From an uncultured Flavobacteriales bacterium (GTDB lineage Bacteria > Bacteroidota > Bacteroidia > CAIKAF01): a stretch of 8,069 bases of DNA. The stretch covers positions 1-8,069 of the forward strand of contig CALEWF010000222.1 of the NCBI GenBank assembly GCA_937925455.1, read 5' to 3'. A model generated the notes under the pieces. The model was given only the letters and a program-made list of their open reading frames with translations. It ran no database searches and was not told where the DNA came from. The position numbers were made by a program, and so were the translations under genes. Numbering within the stretch: the first letter of the stretch is position 1; the number at the start of each line of letters is the position of its first letter. Positions 1-5,718 of the stretch are shown here, piece by piece.

Positions 1-279
1 GGTCATGGCTCGGATGTAGCCCGGGACGTAGCAGATATTACCCTGATCAAAAATAACTTGCTGAAAATTATAAAAGCCATTGATTTGTCGAAAAAAACAT
101 CACACATCATTCGGCAAAATTTATTTTGGGCTTTTGGATACAACGTGGCAGCAATACCCATTGCAGCCGGTATATTTTATCCCATCACCGGTTGGCAGCT
201 CAATCCTATGATAGCTGCGGCAGCTATGGCATTAAGTTCTATTAGTGTGGTGTTAAACAGTTTGCGTTTGAGAGCTTGA
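1..279 (+). CDS. copA: Copper-type P1B ATPase, C-terminal fragment
   Basis: This is the last 92 codons of a heavy-metal-transporting P-type ATPase; the start lies outside the window. The fragment opens with GHGSDVARDVADITLI, the segment that directly follows the GDGxND hinge motif of the P domain in this family. Two membrane helices follow, around LFWAFGYNVAAIPIAAG and MIAAAAMALSSISVV. The YN pair in the first and the MxxSS motif in the second are the metal-site residues typical of Cu(I)-exporting P1B-1 ATPases, and the SVVLNSLRLRA ending is also typical of CopA. The protein would export Cu(I), or possibly Ag(I), across the inner membrane using ATP. The copper specificity follows from family motifs only. 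The gene ends at TGA 277-279, and a GC-rich palindromic repeat begins 51 bases later. Confidence 0.93.
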   Translation, partial: GHGSDVARDVADITLIKNNLLKIIKAIDLSKKTSHIIRQNLFWAFGYNVAAIPIAAGIFYPITGWQLNPMIAAAAMALSSISVVLNSLRLRA

Positions 280-329
280 TTGATCCCAAACTTGAGATTT
301 AGAGTATTATTTATAGGCTGCTTTGTGCG

Positions 330-460
330 GCTGTACGTTCCAAGTCCTCGGGGCTCAGCCATACAGGGCACGGGGTAGCGGTGTCTTCGTGCCCTCAGCC
401 CCGCTCCCCCGTGCCCTGTGGGCTTCGCCCCTGCGGGCTTTCCACTACCATCCGCAGCAG
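330..460 (+). repeat. GC-rich palindromic dispersed repeat, copy 1
   Basis: This 131-base element matches 5333-5464 at about 95% (six substitutions and one 1-base indel by eye). Its core is a long stem: 362-381 pairs with 401-420 with one mismatch (376/406) and one G-T pair (362/420), around a 19-base loop at 382-400. A second small hairpin follows (gggc 420-423, loop ttc, gccc 427-430). An alternative pairing, cggggct 349-355 with agccccg 397-403, would compete with the main stem. It starts 51 bases after the copA stop, so it could act as a terminator or as a mobile REP-like element. Both roles are inference. Confidence 0.85.
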
Positions 461-483
461 TGCGCCCCAAACGGGCGGATGAG

Positions 484-529
484 TTGATTTGAAAATGTAT
501 TAATTGTGTTGTATTCACAATTCGTAATT
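484..529 (+). repeat. AT-rich dispersed repeat module, copy 1
   Basis: This 46-base segment matches 6502-6547 at 41 of 46 positions, including an uninterrupted identical run covering ttgtattcacaattcgtaatt. It follows the GC-rich element here, and its partner follows the decayed GC-rich element in the hisS upstream region. That shared order suggests both are parts of one longer composite repeat. No coding sense is visible. Confidence 0.8.
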
Positions 530-548
530 GATAATTCATAATTGATAA
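521..548 (+). repeat. 14-base tandem repeat, two units
   Basis: Units ttcgtaattgataa (521-534) and ttcataattgataa (535-548) differ at one base. The array starts inside the AT-rich module. The second copy of that module (6502-6547) lacks the expansion, so the duplication is specific to this locus. It is probably replication slippage. Confidence 0.7.
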
Positions 549-636
549 TTGGGGTAGAGGGTGCGTAGTTTACAAACCACATTGACAATGCCTGTGGGTG
601 GTTGGTTGTGGGCGGTGAATGCGTTGTAGCATACAG

Positions 637-666
637 ATTGCTTCCCCGCCAAAGGCGGGTCGCAAT
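637..666. repeat. GC-capped hairpin with attgc/gcaat arms
   Basis: The outer arms attgc (637-641) and gcaat (662-666) enclose an inner stem cccgcc (645-650) / ggcggg (654-659) with an aaa loop. The layout, attgctt followed by a GC stem and then tcgcaatgacg, resembles short palindromic repeats that I recall seeing dispersed in many bacterial genomes. That similarity is from memory and was not searched. Only one copy is present in this window. Confidence 0.6.
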
Positions 667-682
667 GACGGGTTGGGGCAAT

Positions 683-730
683 GGGGCAGCGGGTGAATCT
701 GCCTCTACAAGGCGGAGAAACACGCGGCCG
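683..730 (+). repeat. Third dispersed repeat module, copy 1
   Basis: Two blocks recur at 6555-6601. The block ggggcagcgggtgaat (683-698) is identical to 6555-6570. The block 711-730, around gagaaacac, matches 6582-6601 at 17 of 20 positions. The spacer between the blocks is similar in length (12 versus 11 bases) but less conserved. The order of modules is the same at both loci. Confidence 0.75.
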
Positions 731-874
731 TACCCCTCTAACACTCTATGGTTAATAAAAAAATACTAATAACAATTTGGAGTTGATTTAAAATCTTGAT
801 GCATTTAAATACAATGGAAAAAATATTTAGTAATTTTTTAATTGTAAATGTTGTTAAAAGTAATAAAATAAATC

Positions 875-955
875 TCAATCTTCTTCTTCGTCTTCTTCAT
901 GCTTTTGGAGAGGTGTTTCAGGTTGGTTTTTTTTCTGCGAATTAGTTTCTGTATT
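875..955 (-). pseudogene. In-frame acidic tail beyond the TAG of the membrane protein
   Basis: Reading on from the TAG at 956-958 in the same frame gives NTETNSQKKNQPETPLQK and then HEEDEEED before a TGA at 875-877. A hydrophilic linker ending in a Glu/Asp run is a plausible cytoplasmic tail for a small membrane protein, and the frame stays open for 26 codons. This suggests a nonsense mutation, a sequencing error or stop-codon readthrough. It could also be chance, because the run comes from a purine-rich GAA-type microsatellite. No start codon of its own is evident. Confidence 0.45.
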
Positions 956-1423
956 CTAAATAATTGTTTCCATTGTTTTACTACCTGAAAGTATTTCTAT
1001 ATGACGTATTTTACCTCCACTATTACCGGTTTTGTATGCAAAATACATTACCAATATACCAAGGATAATAACTGCCTGAGAGTAAAATTTATTTATGGAT
1101 AATTTTTTTAAACTAATAATTATTCCAAGAAGTCCTGTAGCACCTAAAATATATGATAGTATAGAAAAAACTTTAGCTTGTTCTTCGTGTTCTTCAATAG
1201 AGGTTTCATTGATTCCAACAATTTTTTCTGCTATATCTTCAGCTCCTTCGCCTGAAATAAATGCAGGAATGGTGGCTAAACCGCCTCCAATTAGTACTGT
1301 AAACCCAACTCGTTTAATAACTTCTGATTTTAAAATTACTCCTGCTACTAAAATGGATATTCCACATGCAGGTAAAATAATGGGAAGGTGGTTAGTTAAT
1401 AAGTGGATGTGTACTTCATTCAT
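956..1423 (-). CDS. Four-helix membrane protein, DUF2231-like, possibly cut by an in-frame stop
   Basis: The gene encodes a 155-residue predicted inner-membrane protein with four hydrophobic segments at about 12-31, 38-57, 85-104 and 114-131. Conserved-looking polar positions include His5, His7, Asn11, His12 and Pro14 near the first helix, the GEGAED segment at 58-63 before a HEE loop (79-81), and GGKIRHIEI at 136-144. The pattern resembles DUF2231-type and related uncharacterised Bacteroidota membrane proteins. Histidines near the membrane might bind haem or metal, but that is speculation. The start ATG at 1423-1421 puts MNEVHIH directly before helix 1, and a TAnnTTTG box lies 33 bases upstream. 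The TAG stop (956-958) is followed in frame by 26 more codons to a TGA (875-877), with an acidic HEEDEEED end, so the tail may have been lost recently or be read through. Function is unknown. Confidence 0.8.
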   Translation of the reverse strand: MNEVHIHLLTNHLPIILPACGISILVAGVILKSEVIKRVGFTVLIGGGLATIPAFISGEGAEDIAEKIVGINETSIEEHEEQAKVFSILSYILGATGLLGIIISLKKLSINKFYSQAVIILGILVMYFAYKTGNSGGKIRHIEILSGSKTMETII

Positions 1424-1455
1424 AAGTTAGGATTTTTTGAAAATAAAATGATTAG

Positions 1456-1463
1456 CAAAAGTA
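1456..1463 (-). promoter_or_regulatory. Putative Bacteroidota -7 box of the membrane protein gene
   Basis: The minus strand reads TACTTTTG, an exact match to the Bacteroidota sigma-ABfr -7 consensus TAnnTTTG, ending 33 bases before the ATG at 1423. I found no convincing -33 TTG at the usual distance, so the call rests on this box and its position. Transcription would start near 1450. Confidence 0.4.
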
Positions 1464-1584
1464 TATGAAATTGACTAAATGAAATTTATTAAATCAACCA
1501 ATCCTTCCTTCTTACATGCTGATAAATTTTCAAGGTTTCACCTTTTTTGCTAAAATTGCATGTTTTCAAAAATACAATAACATC

Positions 1585-3684
1585 ATGCATACAGCAACAT
1601 CTGTTTCAGTAAAAAAAGTTGGTAATTACGTCTTGGGCAATTGGATTGAAGGGGCAGGCGAAGGGCAAGCGCTATACAATGCAGTTTCAGGCGAGGTGGT
1701 GGCTTACGCCACTACTTCTGGGCTTGATTTTAAAGCCATCATGGAATACGGACGAAATGTAGGTGGCCCTGCATTACGAAAAATGACCTTTTATCAACGG
1801 GGTAACATGCTGAAGTCTTTGGCCCTGCATTTGCGTAAACACCTGGATGAATTCTATAAGGTGAGTTATTTAACCGGTGCTACCAAAGCGGACAGTTGGG
1901 TGGATATTGAAGGAGGAATAGGTAATTTATTTTCAAATGCTTCGCTACGTCGTAAGTTTCCGGATGATGTGATTTGTGTGGACGGAGAAAGCCATAACTT
2001 AAGTAAAAATAATACCTTCATGGGTACGCATATTTTGGTACCCAAAGAAGGTGTGGCAGTTCATATCAATGCCTTCAACTTTCCAGTATGGGGAATGCTT
2101 GAAAAAATAGCGGTGAATTTATTAGCCGGTGTACCTTGCATTGTGAAACCTGCCACAGCTACATCATACTTAACCGAAGTGGTGGTTCGTGAAATTATAG
2201 CTTCTAAAATTTTACCGGAGGGGGCTCTTCAGCTTATTTGCGGTAGCGCTGGCGACCTGCTTAACCATGTGATGTGTCAAGATGTAGTAACTTTTACGGG
2301 TTCAGCTTCTACTGGACTGATGCTGAAATCCAATCCTAATATATTGCGTGAATCAGTACCTTTTAATATGGAAGCTGATTCCTTGAATTGTATTGTATTG
2401 GGAAGTGATGTAAATCCGGGCATGCCAGAGTGGGATATTTTTGTAAAAGAAGTAAGAAAAGAAATGACGCTTAAGGCGGGTCAGCGTTGTACCGGAGTGC
2501 GACGAATTTTTGTTCCAGAAAATAAAATGGAGGATATGATTCGTTCCCTCTCAGAAGCATTAGCACAAACGGTTATAGGAAATCCCCTGAACGAAAAAGT
2601 ACGCATGGGTAGTTTGGCCGGACAAACCCAACGCAAAGAAGTACTTGAACAGGTGCAAAAATTATTGGCTACTTCTCAAATTGTGTATGGCAGCCTGGAT
2701 AGTGTGGAAGTAACTGATGCCGATGCAAAAGCAGGAGCATTTTTATCGCCCATATTGCTTAAAAATGAAAACCCATTCGGATGCACAGAGCCACACGAAG
2801 TTGAAGCATTCGGACCGGTTAGTACCATCATGCCATATAAAACCCCGGAAGAAGCCATTGCATTGAGTAAGTTGGGTAAAGGAAGCTTGGTAACCACCAT
2901 TGTTACAGCAGATTATAAAGAAGCCCGCAACTATGTAATTGGTGCCGCTTCTTATCATGGCCGTGTATTGGTATTGAATAATGAATGTGCCAAAGAAAAC
3001 ACCGGACATGGTTCACCGCTTCCCTTGCTGGTTCACGGAGGTCCGGGCAGAGCCGGTGGGGGCGAAGAAATGGGAGGTGTACGAGGAGTGAAGCATTATT
3101 TGCAACGTACAGCGTTACAAGGCTCGCCTACTATGATAACAGAAATTGTTCAGGTGTATCAGCCCCATGCCAAAGGAAAAGATCCCGGCAAACATCCTTT
3201 CAAAAAGTATTTTGAAGAACTACAAATCGGCGATCAGTTAATCACAGATAAACGTGTAATAACGGCTGATGATATTGATAAGTTTGCCGATTTAACCGGT
3301 GATCATTTTTATGCACACTTGAGGGATACCGATTTTGAAGGAACCATGTTTGAACGTCAGGTAGCACATGGATACCTGATGATGAGTATTGCCGCCGGGC
3401 TCTTTGTTGATAGCTATGAAAAGAATCCGGTATTATTGAATTATGGTATTGACGAATTACGTTTTACCAAGCCTACCTATCCGGGTAGTGAAGTATATGT
3501 ACGATTTACTTGCAAAGAAAAACTACCCAGTGATAAACGGGTGGTCGAAAATCCGGAAGACTTTAGACGTGGCGATGATATTGAAAAAGGAATTGTAAAA
3601 TGGCTGGTGGAAATATTGGATGAGAATGATGAAATTGTAGCCACCGGAACTATCTTAACCATGGTAAAACGTAAAAATGGATAA
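1585..3684 (+). CDS. paaZ: PaaZ: oxepin-CoA hydrolase / semialdehyde dehydrogenase
   Basis: This 699-residue bifunctional enzyme of aerobic phenylacetate degradation opens the ring of oxepin-CoA and oxidises the aldehyde to 3-oxo-5,6-dehydrosuberyl-CoA. The N-terminal aldehyde dehydrogenase domain (about 1-530) shows VAVHINAFNFPVWGM, the cofactor loop VTFTGSASTG, general base Glu263 in MEADSLN and nucleophile Cys302 in AGQRCTG; these match E. coli Glu256 and Cys295. The C-terminal MaoC-like hydratase domain (about 550-699) shows LTGDHFYAH, with Asp573 and His578 matching E. coli Asp561 and His566. All four catalytic residues are present, so both activities should be intact. E. coli PaaZ has 681 residues. 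I chose the ATG at 1585 because homology begins just after it; the in-frame ATG at 1516 would add 23 residues without family resemblance. It is the first gene of a four-gene operon, and its stop overlaps the next start by 8 bases. No convincing promoter was found. Confidence 0.96.
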   Translation: MHTATSVSVKKVGNYVLGNWIEGAGEGQALYNAVSGEVVAYATTSGLDFKAIMEYGRNVGGPALRKMTFYQRGNMLKSLALHLRKHLDEFYKVSYLTGATKADSWVDIEGGIGNLFSNASLRRKFPDDVICVDGESHNLSKNNTFMGTHILVPKEGVAVHINAFNFPVWGMLEKIAVNLLAGVPCIVKPATATSYLTEVVVREIIASKILPEGALQLICGSAGDLLNHVMCQDVVTFTGSASTGLMLKSNPNILRESVPFNMEADSLNCIVLGSDVNPGMPEWDIFVKEVRKEMTLKAGQRCTGVRRIFVPENKMEDMIRSLSEALAQTVIGNPLNEKVRMGSLAGQTQRKEVLEQVQKLLATSQIVYGSLDSVEVTDADAKAGAFLSPILLKNENPFGCTEPHEVEAFGPVSTIMPYKTPEEAIALSKLGKGSLVTTIVTADYKEARNYVIGAASYHGRVLVLNNECAKENTGHGSPLPLLVHGGPGRAGGGEEMGGVRGVKHYLQRTALQGSPTMITEIVQVYQPHAKGKDPGKHPFKKYFEELQIGDQLITDKRVITADDIDKFADLTGDHFYAHLRDTDFEGTMFERQVAHGYLMMSIAAGLFVDSYEKNPVLLNYGIDELRFTKPTYPGSEVYVRFTCKEKLPSDKRVVENPEDFRRGDDIEKGIVKWLVEILDENDEIVATGTILTMVKRKNG

Positions 3685-4015
3685 GCATCCCTACATTCAT
3701 TGGCATAGGCAACCACCAGACGGAAATTACTATCAGGTAACTTTTTCCTTGATGCGTTCTGATGATTTGGAGGGATATACCGCCATGGATGAAAAAACCT
3801 TGAATCTGGCGAAAGAAATTCCCGGATATTTGGGCTATCAGTCCGTATACAATGGGAATCGAGGAATTTTTATCAGCTATTGGAAAGATCTTGAATCCAT
3901 TGAAGAATGGAAGAAGCATTCCATTCACCGAAAGGCCAAAACTCAGAGCAATCGTTGGTATGTATGGTATAAAAGTGAAATAGCACAAGTAATACATCAA
4001 ACCGAAAAATTATAA
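3677..4015 (+). CDS. Small ABM-like (antibiotic biosynthesis monooxygenase fold) protein
   Basis: This 112-residue soluble protein has no signal peptide. Residues 17-100 resemble the ABM/dimeric alpha-beta barrel family: an opening strand (YYQVTFSLMRSDD), a helix ending in PGYLGYQSVYN, a strand GIFISYWKD and a helix with EEWKKHSIHRKAK, then WYVWYKSEIAQV. The YW...W...H..A pattern is characteristic. Members of this fold include cofactor-free oxygenases, haem-degrading enzymes and proteins with no known activity, so catalysis cannot be assumed. The ATG lies inside the last codons of paaZ (ATGGATAA, 8-base overlap), and its stop is one base from the next start, so it is almost certainly co-translated with the paa genes. 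A role in handling a reactive intermediate of the pathway is possible but is inference. Confidence 0.85.
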   Translation: MDKHPYIHWHRQPPDGNYYQVTFSLMRSDDLEGYTAMDEKTLNLAKEIPGYLGYQSVYNGNRGIFISYWKDLESIEEWKKHSIHRKAKTQSNRWYVWYKSEIAQVIHQTEKL

Positions 4016-4016
4016 C

Positions 4017-4787
4017 ATGGAAAATATCATTACACAAGGCGGAATAAATACTTCTTTAAAAGACGGAATTGGAACCATTACATTTTATCATCCTAAAAGC
4101 AATTCATTGCCAAGTAAAGTATTGAAGCAGTTAGCTGAGACTATATCTGATTTTGGAAATCGTACCGATATTCGGGTTATTGTGCTTCAAAGCGAAGGAA
4201 ACGGAGCATTTTGTGCAGGAGCATCGTTTGATGAATTACTTACGTTAGAAGAATTTGCTTCTGCTAAAGAATTTTTTATGGGCTTTGCCCGGGTAATTAA
4301 TGCTATTCGTAAAGTTCCCAAATTTGTTATAGGTCGTGTACAAGGAAAAGCTGTTGGCGGTGGAGTAGGAGTAGCCTGTGCCGTTGATTATTGTTTAGCT
4401 ACAGAAGTCGCATCCGTTAAACTTAGTGAATTGGCTGTGGGGATAGGTCCATTTGTTGTAGGACCGGCTGTTGAACGAAAAATTGGTACCTCTGCTTTTA
4501 ACTCATTGGCTGTAAACGCAACGGAATGGCGCTCGGCGAAATGGGCTTGCCAAAAGGGAATGTTTATGGATGTTTTTTCAACCATGGATGAGCTGGACCA
4601 TGCAATATCAGCTTTAGCCAATCGGTTATCGAAAAGTAGCCCCGAAGCTATGCAAGAGTTGAAACGTGTGATGTGGAGCGGTACTGAACATTGGGATACC
4701 TTGCTGGAACAACGGGCTGAAATCAGCGGGCGATTAATATTATCTGATTTTGCCAAACAAACCATTCAACAATTTAAGCAAGGGTGA
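4017..4787 (+). CDS. Enoyl-CoA hydratase/isomerase (crotonase family), paa-linked
   Basis: This 256-residue cytoplasmic crotonase has the usual family length. The first oxyanion-hole segment is GAFCAGASFDEL (63-74), and the second is GRVQGKAVGGGVGVACAVD (106-124). In crotonases with two catalytic glutamates, the position two after the GGG triplet is the Glu144 equivalent. Here it is Gly118. The second glutamate (Glu164 equivalent) is kept as Glu138 in SELAVGIGP. A single-glutamate site is found in several isomerases and in some hydratases, so the reaction cannot be fixed from motifs. Location between paaZ and a lipoprotein gene, one base after the ABM gene, points to a PaaG-like isomerase or PaaF-like hydratase role in phenylacetate breakdown. 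A methylglutaconyl-CoA hydratase-like enzyme is an alternative. Confidence 0.9.
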   Translation: MENIITQGGINTSLKDGIGTITFYHPKSNSLPSKVLKQLAETISDFGNRTDIRVIVLQSEGNGAFCAGASFDELLTLEEFASAKEFFMGFARVINAIRKVPKFVIGRVQGKAVGGGVGVACAVDYCLATEVASVKLSELAVGIGPFVVGPAVERKIGTSAFNSLAVNATEWRSAKWACQKGMFMDVFSTMDELDHAISALANRLSKSSPEAMQELKRVMWSGTEHWDTLLEQRAEISGRLILSDFAKQTIQQFKQG

Positions 4788-5275
4788 AAAACCTTTTTCA
4801 TGTTTTATTGATTTCATTGTTAATTATTTCTTGCCGTACCCGGCAGGAGCATTTAGCTGCATTGGATTATACCTTGCCGGTAAGAGTAGAAGACGATTGG
4901 AAAAAGGCTTCTGAAAAACTGGGAAAGCCCGATCGAAGTGGCGCCAATTTTTTTACTTTTTACCAATATGGAATTGTGGTTTATACAGATGCCACGCAGC
5001 AAAAAATAACGGCTATTGTTGCTACTTGGTTTGAGCGTGGAATTCATTTTACCGGTAAAATTTATGGAATAGGATTGGGAGATACCTTGCCTAAGTGCCG
5101 CCGGCTTTGGGGGCAGGAACAGCATATAGAAACCCCATCGGAAGATTATTACCGCATGGTTTGGAAATTCGGAAAACGAACCCTTGAAGTAGAATTTTGG
5201 TTATTAGGTGGGTTTGATACTGATTTAGGTGGAAATTATGATGCCGACACAGTAAAAAGGATTCAAATAACCTGA
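4784..5275 (+). CDS. Lipoprotein of unknown function, last gene of the paa operon
   Basis: This 163-residue protein has an N-terminal lipoprotein signal: Lys2, a hydrophobic stretch (LFHVLLISLLII) and lipobox IISC with Cys17. The start is the GTG at 4784, which forms a GTGA overlap with the stop of the crotonase gene. No ATG is available before the signal region, and Lys2 supplies the positive n-region. The mature part (about 147 residues) looks globular and rich in aromatics, with DWKKASEKLGKPDR, a beta-rich centre and GKIYGIGLGDTLPKCRRLWG followed by a repeating strand-like C-terminus. I do not recognise the family. It would be anchored in the outer or inner membrane facing the periplasm. 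Coupling to a cytoplasmic CoA pathway is unusual; a link to substrate uptake is conceivable but unsupported. Confidence 0.82.
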   Translation: MKNLFHVLLISLLIISCRTRQEHLAALDYTLPVRVEDDWKKASEKLGKPDRSGANFFTFYQYGIVVYTDATQQKITAIVATWFERGIHFTGKIYGIGLGDTLPKCRRLWGQEQHIETPSEDYYRMVWKFGKRTLEVEFWLLGGFDTDLGGNYDADTVKRIQIT

Positions 5276-5332
5276 GAATAAATAGTTACAAATTTTCATT
5301 AGATAAACTCTTATAATAATGCTGCTTCAAGG

Positions 5333-5464
5333 GCTGTCCGTTCCAAGTCCTCGGGGCTCAGCCACACAGGGCATCGGGGTAGCGGTGTCTTCGTGCCCTC
5401 AGCCCCGCTACCCCGTGCCCTGTGGGCTTCGCCCCTGCGGGCTTTCCACTTCCATCCCCAGCAG
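5333..5464 (+). repeat. GC-rich palindromic dispersed repeat, copy 2
   Basis: This is the best-preserved copy of the element at 330-460, in the same orientation. The stem is perfect over 20 pairs: 5365-5373 with 5416-5424 and 5375-5385 with 5405-5415. A single unpaired T (5374) interrupts it, and the 19-base loop spans 5386-5404. The base that breaks the stem in copy 1 (406) is replaced here by one that pairs (5410). The small gggc/ttc/gccc hairpin (5424-5434) is also kept. It begins 58 bases after the last paa-operon stop, much like copy 1 after copA. Confidence 0.87.
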
Positions 5465-5489
5465 AAAATAAGTAGCAGCATAGCAACGA

Positions 5490-5590
5490 AGCTCCTTGGG
5501 GAAACGAATGAAGTGCTATCTACGTCAGATACAAACCGCATTTTTAATGCGTTTTGATTGAAGGCTGTAGGAATCTGCCCCAAAGGAGCT
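5490..5590. repeat. Multi-helix palindromic element
   Basis: The outer arms 5490-5501 and 5578-5590 pair over 12 positions with one bulged base (agctccttgggg against ccccaaaggagct). Inside are two hairpins. One is tatct 5517-5521 / agata 5527-5531 with loop acgtc. The other is cgcatt 5537-5542 / aatgcg 5546-5551 with loop ttt, extended by caaa 5532-5535 / tttg 5553-5556 across one mismatch. The result is a closed multi-branch fold. It could be a structured RNA, a small non-autonomous mobile element or a convergent terminator. I do not recognise a named family. Confidence 0.55.
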
Positions 5591-5718
5591 GATGATGCAA
5601 AGGAGAGAGCGTAGAACACATCCAACTGGTTTACACCACACACACTATAAGCGGAACATGTGACCCACCCCTTTTGATAAAGTTTGTTGTATAATAAATT
5701 AGTTATGAAATAAAGACC

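Larger units (their letters stand above)
280..874. other. Gene-free repeat-rich intergenic region
   Basis: This stretch lies between copA (+) and the membrane protein gene (-), so the flanking genes converge. It contains, in order, a GC-rich palindromic element (330-460), an AT-rich module (484-529) with an overlapping 14-base tandem repeat (521-548), a hairpin flanked by attgc/gcaat (637-666) and a third repeat module (683-730). The rest, about 760-874, is AT-rich and shows no clear structure. Open frames here run through the palindromes on the minus strand and resemble no protein family, so I do not call them genes. Confidence 0.8.
5276..5718. other. Gene-free convergent intergenic region with structured repeats
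   Basis: This region separates the paa operon (+) from the helical lipoprotein gene (-), so the flanking genes converge. It contains the second GC-rich element (5333-5464) and directly after it a multi-helix palindromic structure (5490-5590). From about 5600 to 5718 I see no further structure. A 110-codon minus-strand frame crosses both repeats and looks like no protein family, so it is not called. Confidence 0.75.

Noticed and set aside
330..730. The repeat cluster considered as a CRISPR array.
   Set aside because: The repeats differ from one another, are not regularly spaced, and there are no cas genes.
177..744. Two overlapping minus-strand open frames (177-539 and 445-744) next to copA.
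   Set aside because: They run through palindromic repeats and the antisense of copA, have unnatural composition, and resemble no family.
1095..1430. A 111-codon plus-strand frame antisense to the membrane protein gene.
   Set aside because: The opposite strand encodes a protein with clear transmembrane pattern and conserved motifs; the plus frame is its shadow.
1523..1558. Possible -7 boxes for paaZ (TAAATTTT at 1523 and TAAAATTG at 1551).
   Set aside because: Each has one mismatch and no -33 element at a usable distance, so neither is supported as a promoter.
1516..1584. An upstream in-frame ATG that would lengthen PaaZ by 23 residues.
   Set aside because: The extra residues have no counterpart in PaaZ, and the ATG at 1585 matches the family start.
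2676..3215. Alternative-frame open frames inside paaZ.
   Set aside because: They overlap the conserved dehydrogenase domain and show no independent start signal or family resemblance.
5311..5643. A 110-codon minus-strand frame between the paa operon and the lipoprotein gene.
   Set aside because: It spans both copies of inverted repeats, and its sequence comes from those repeats, not from a protein family.
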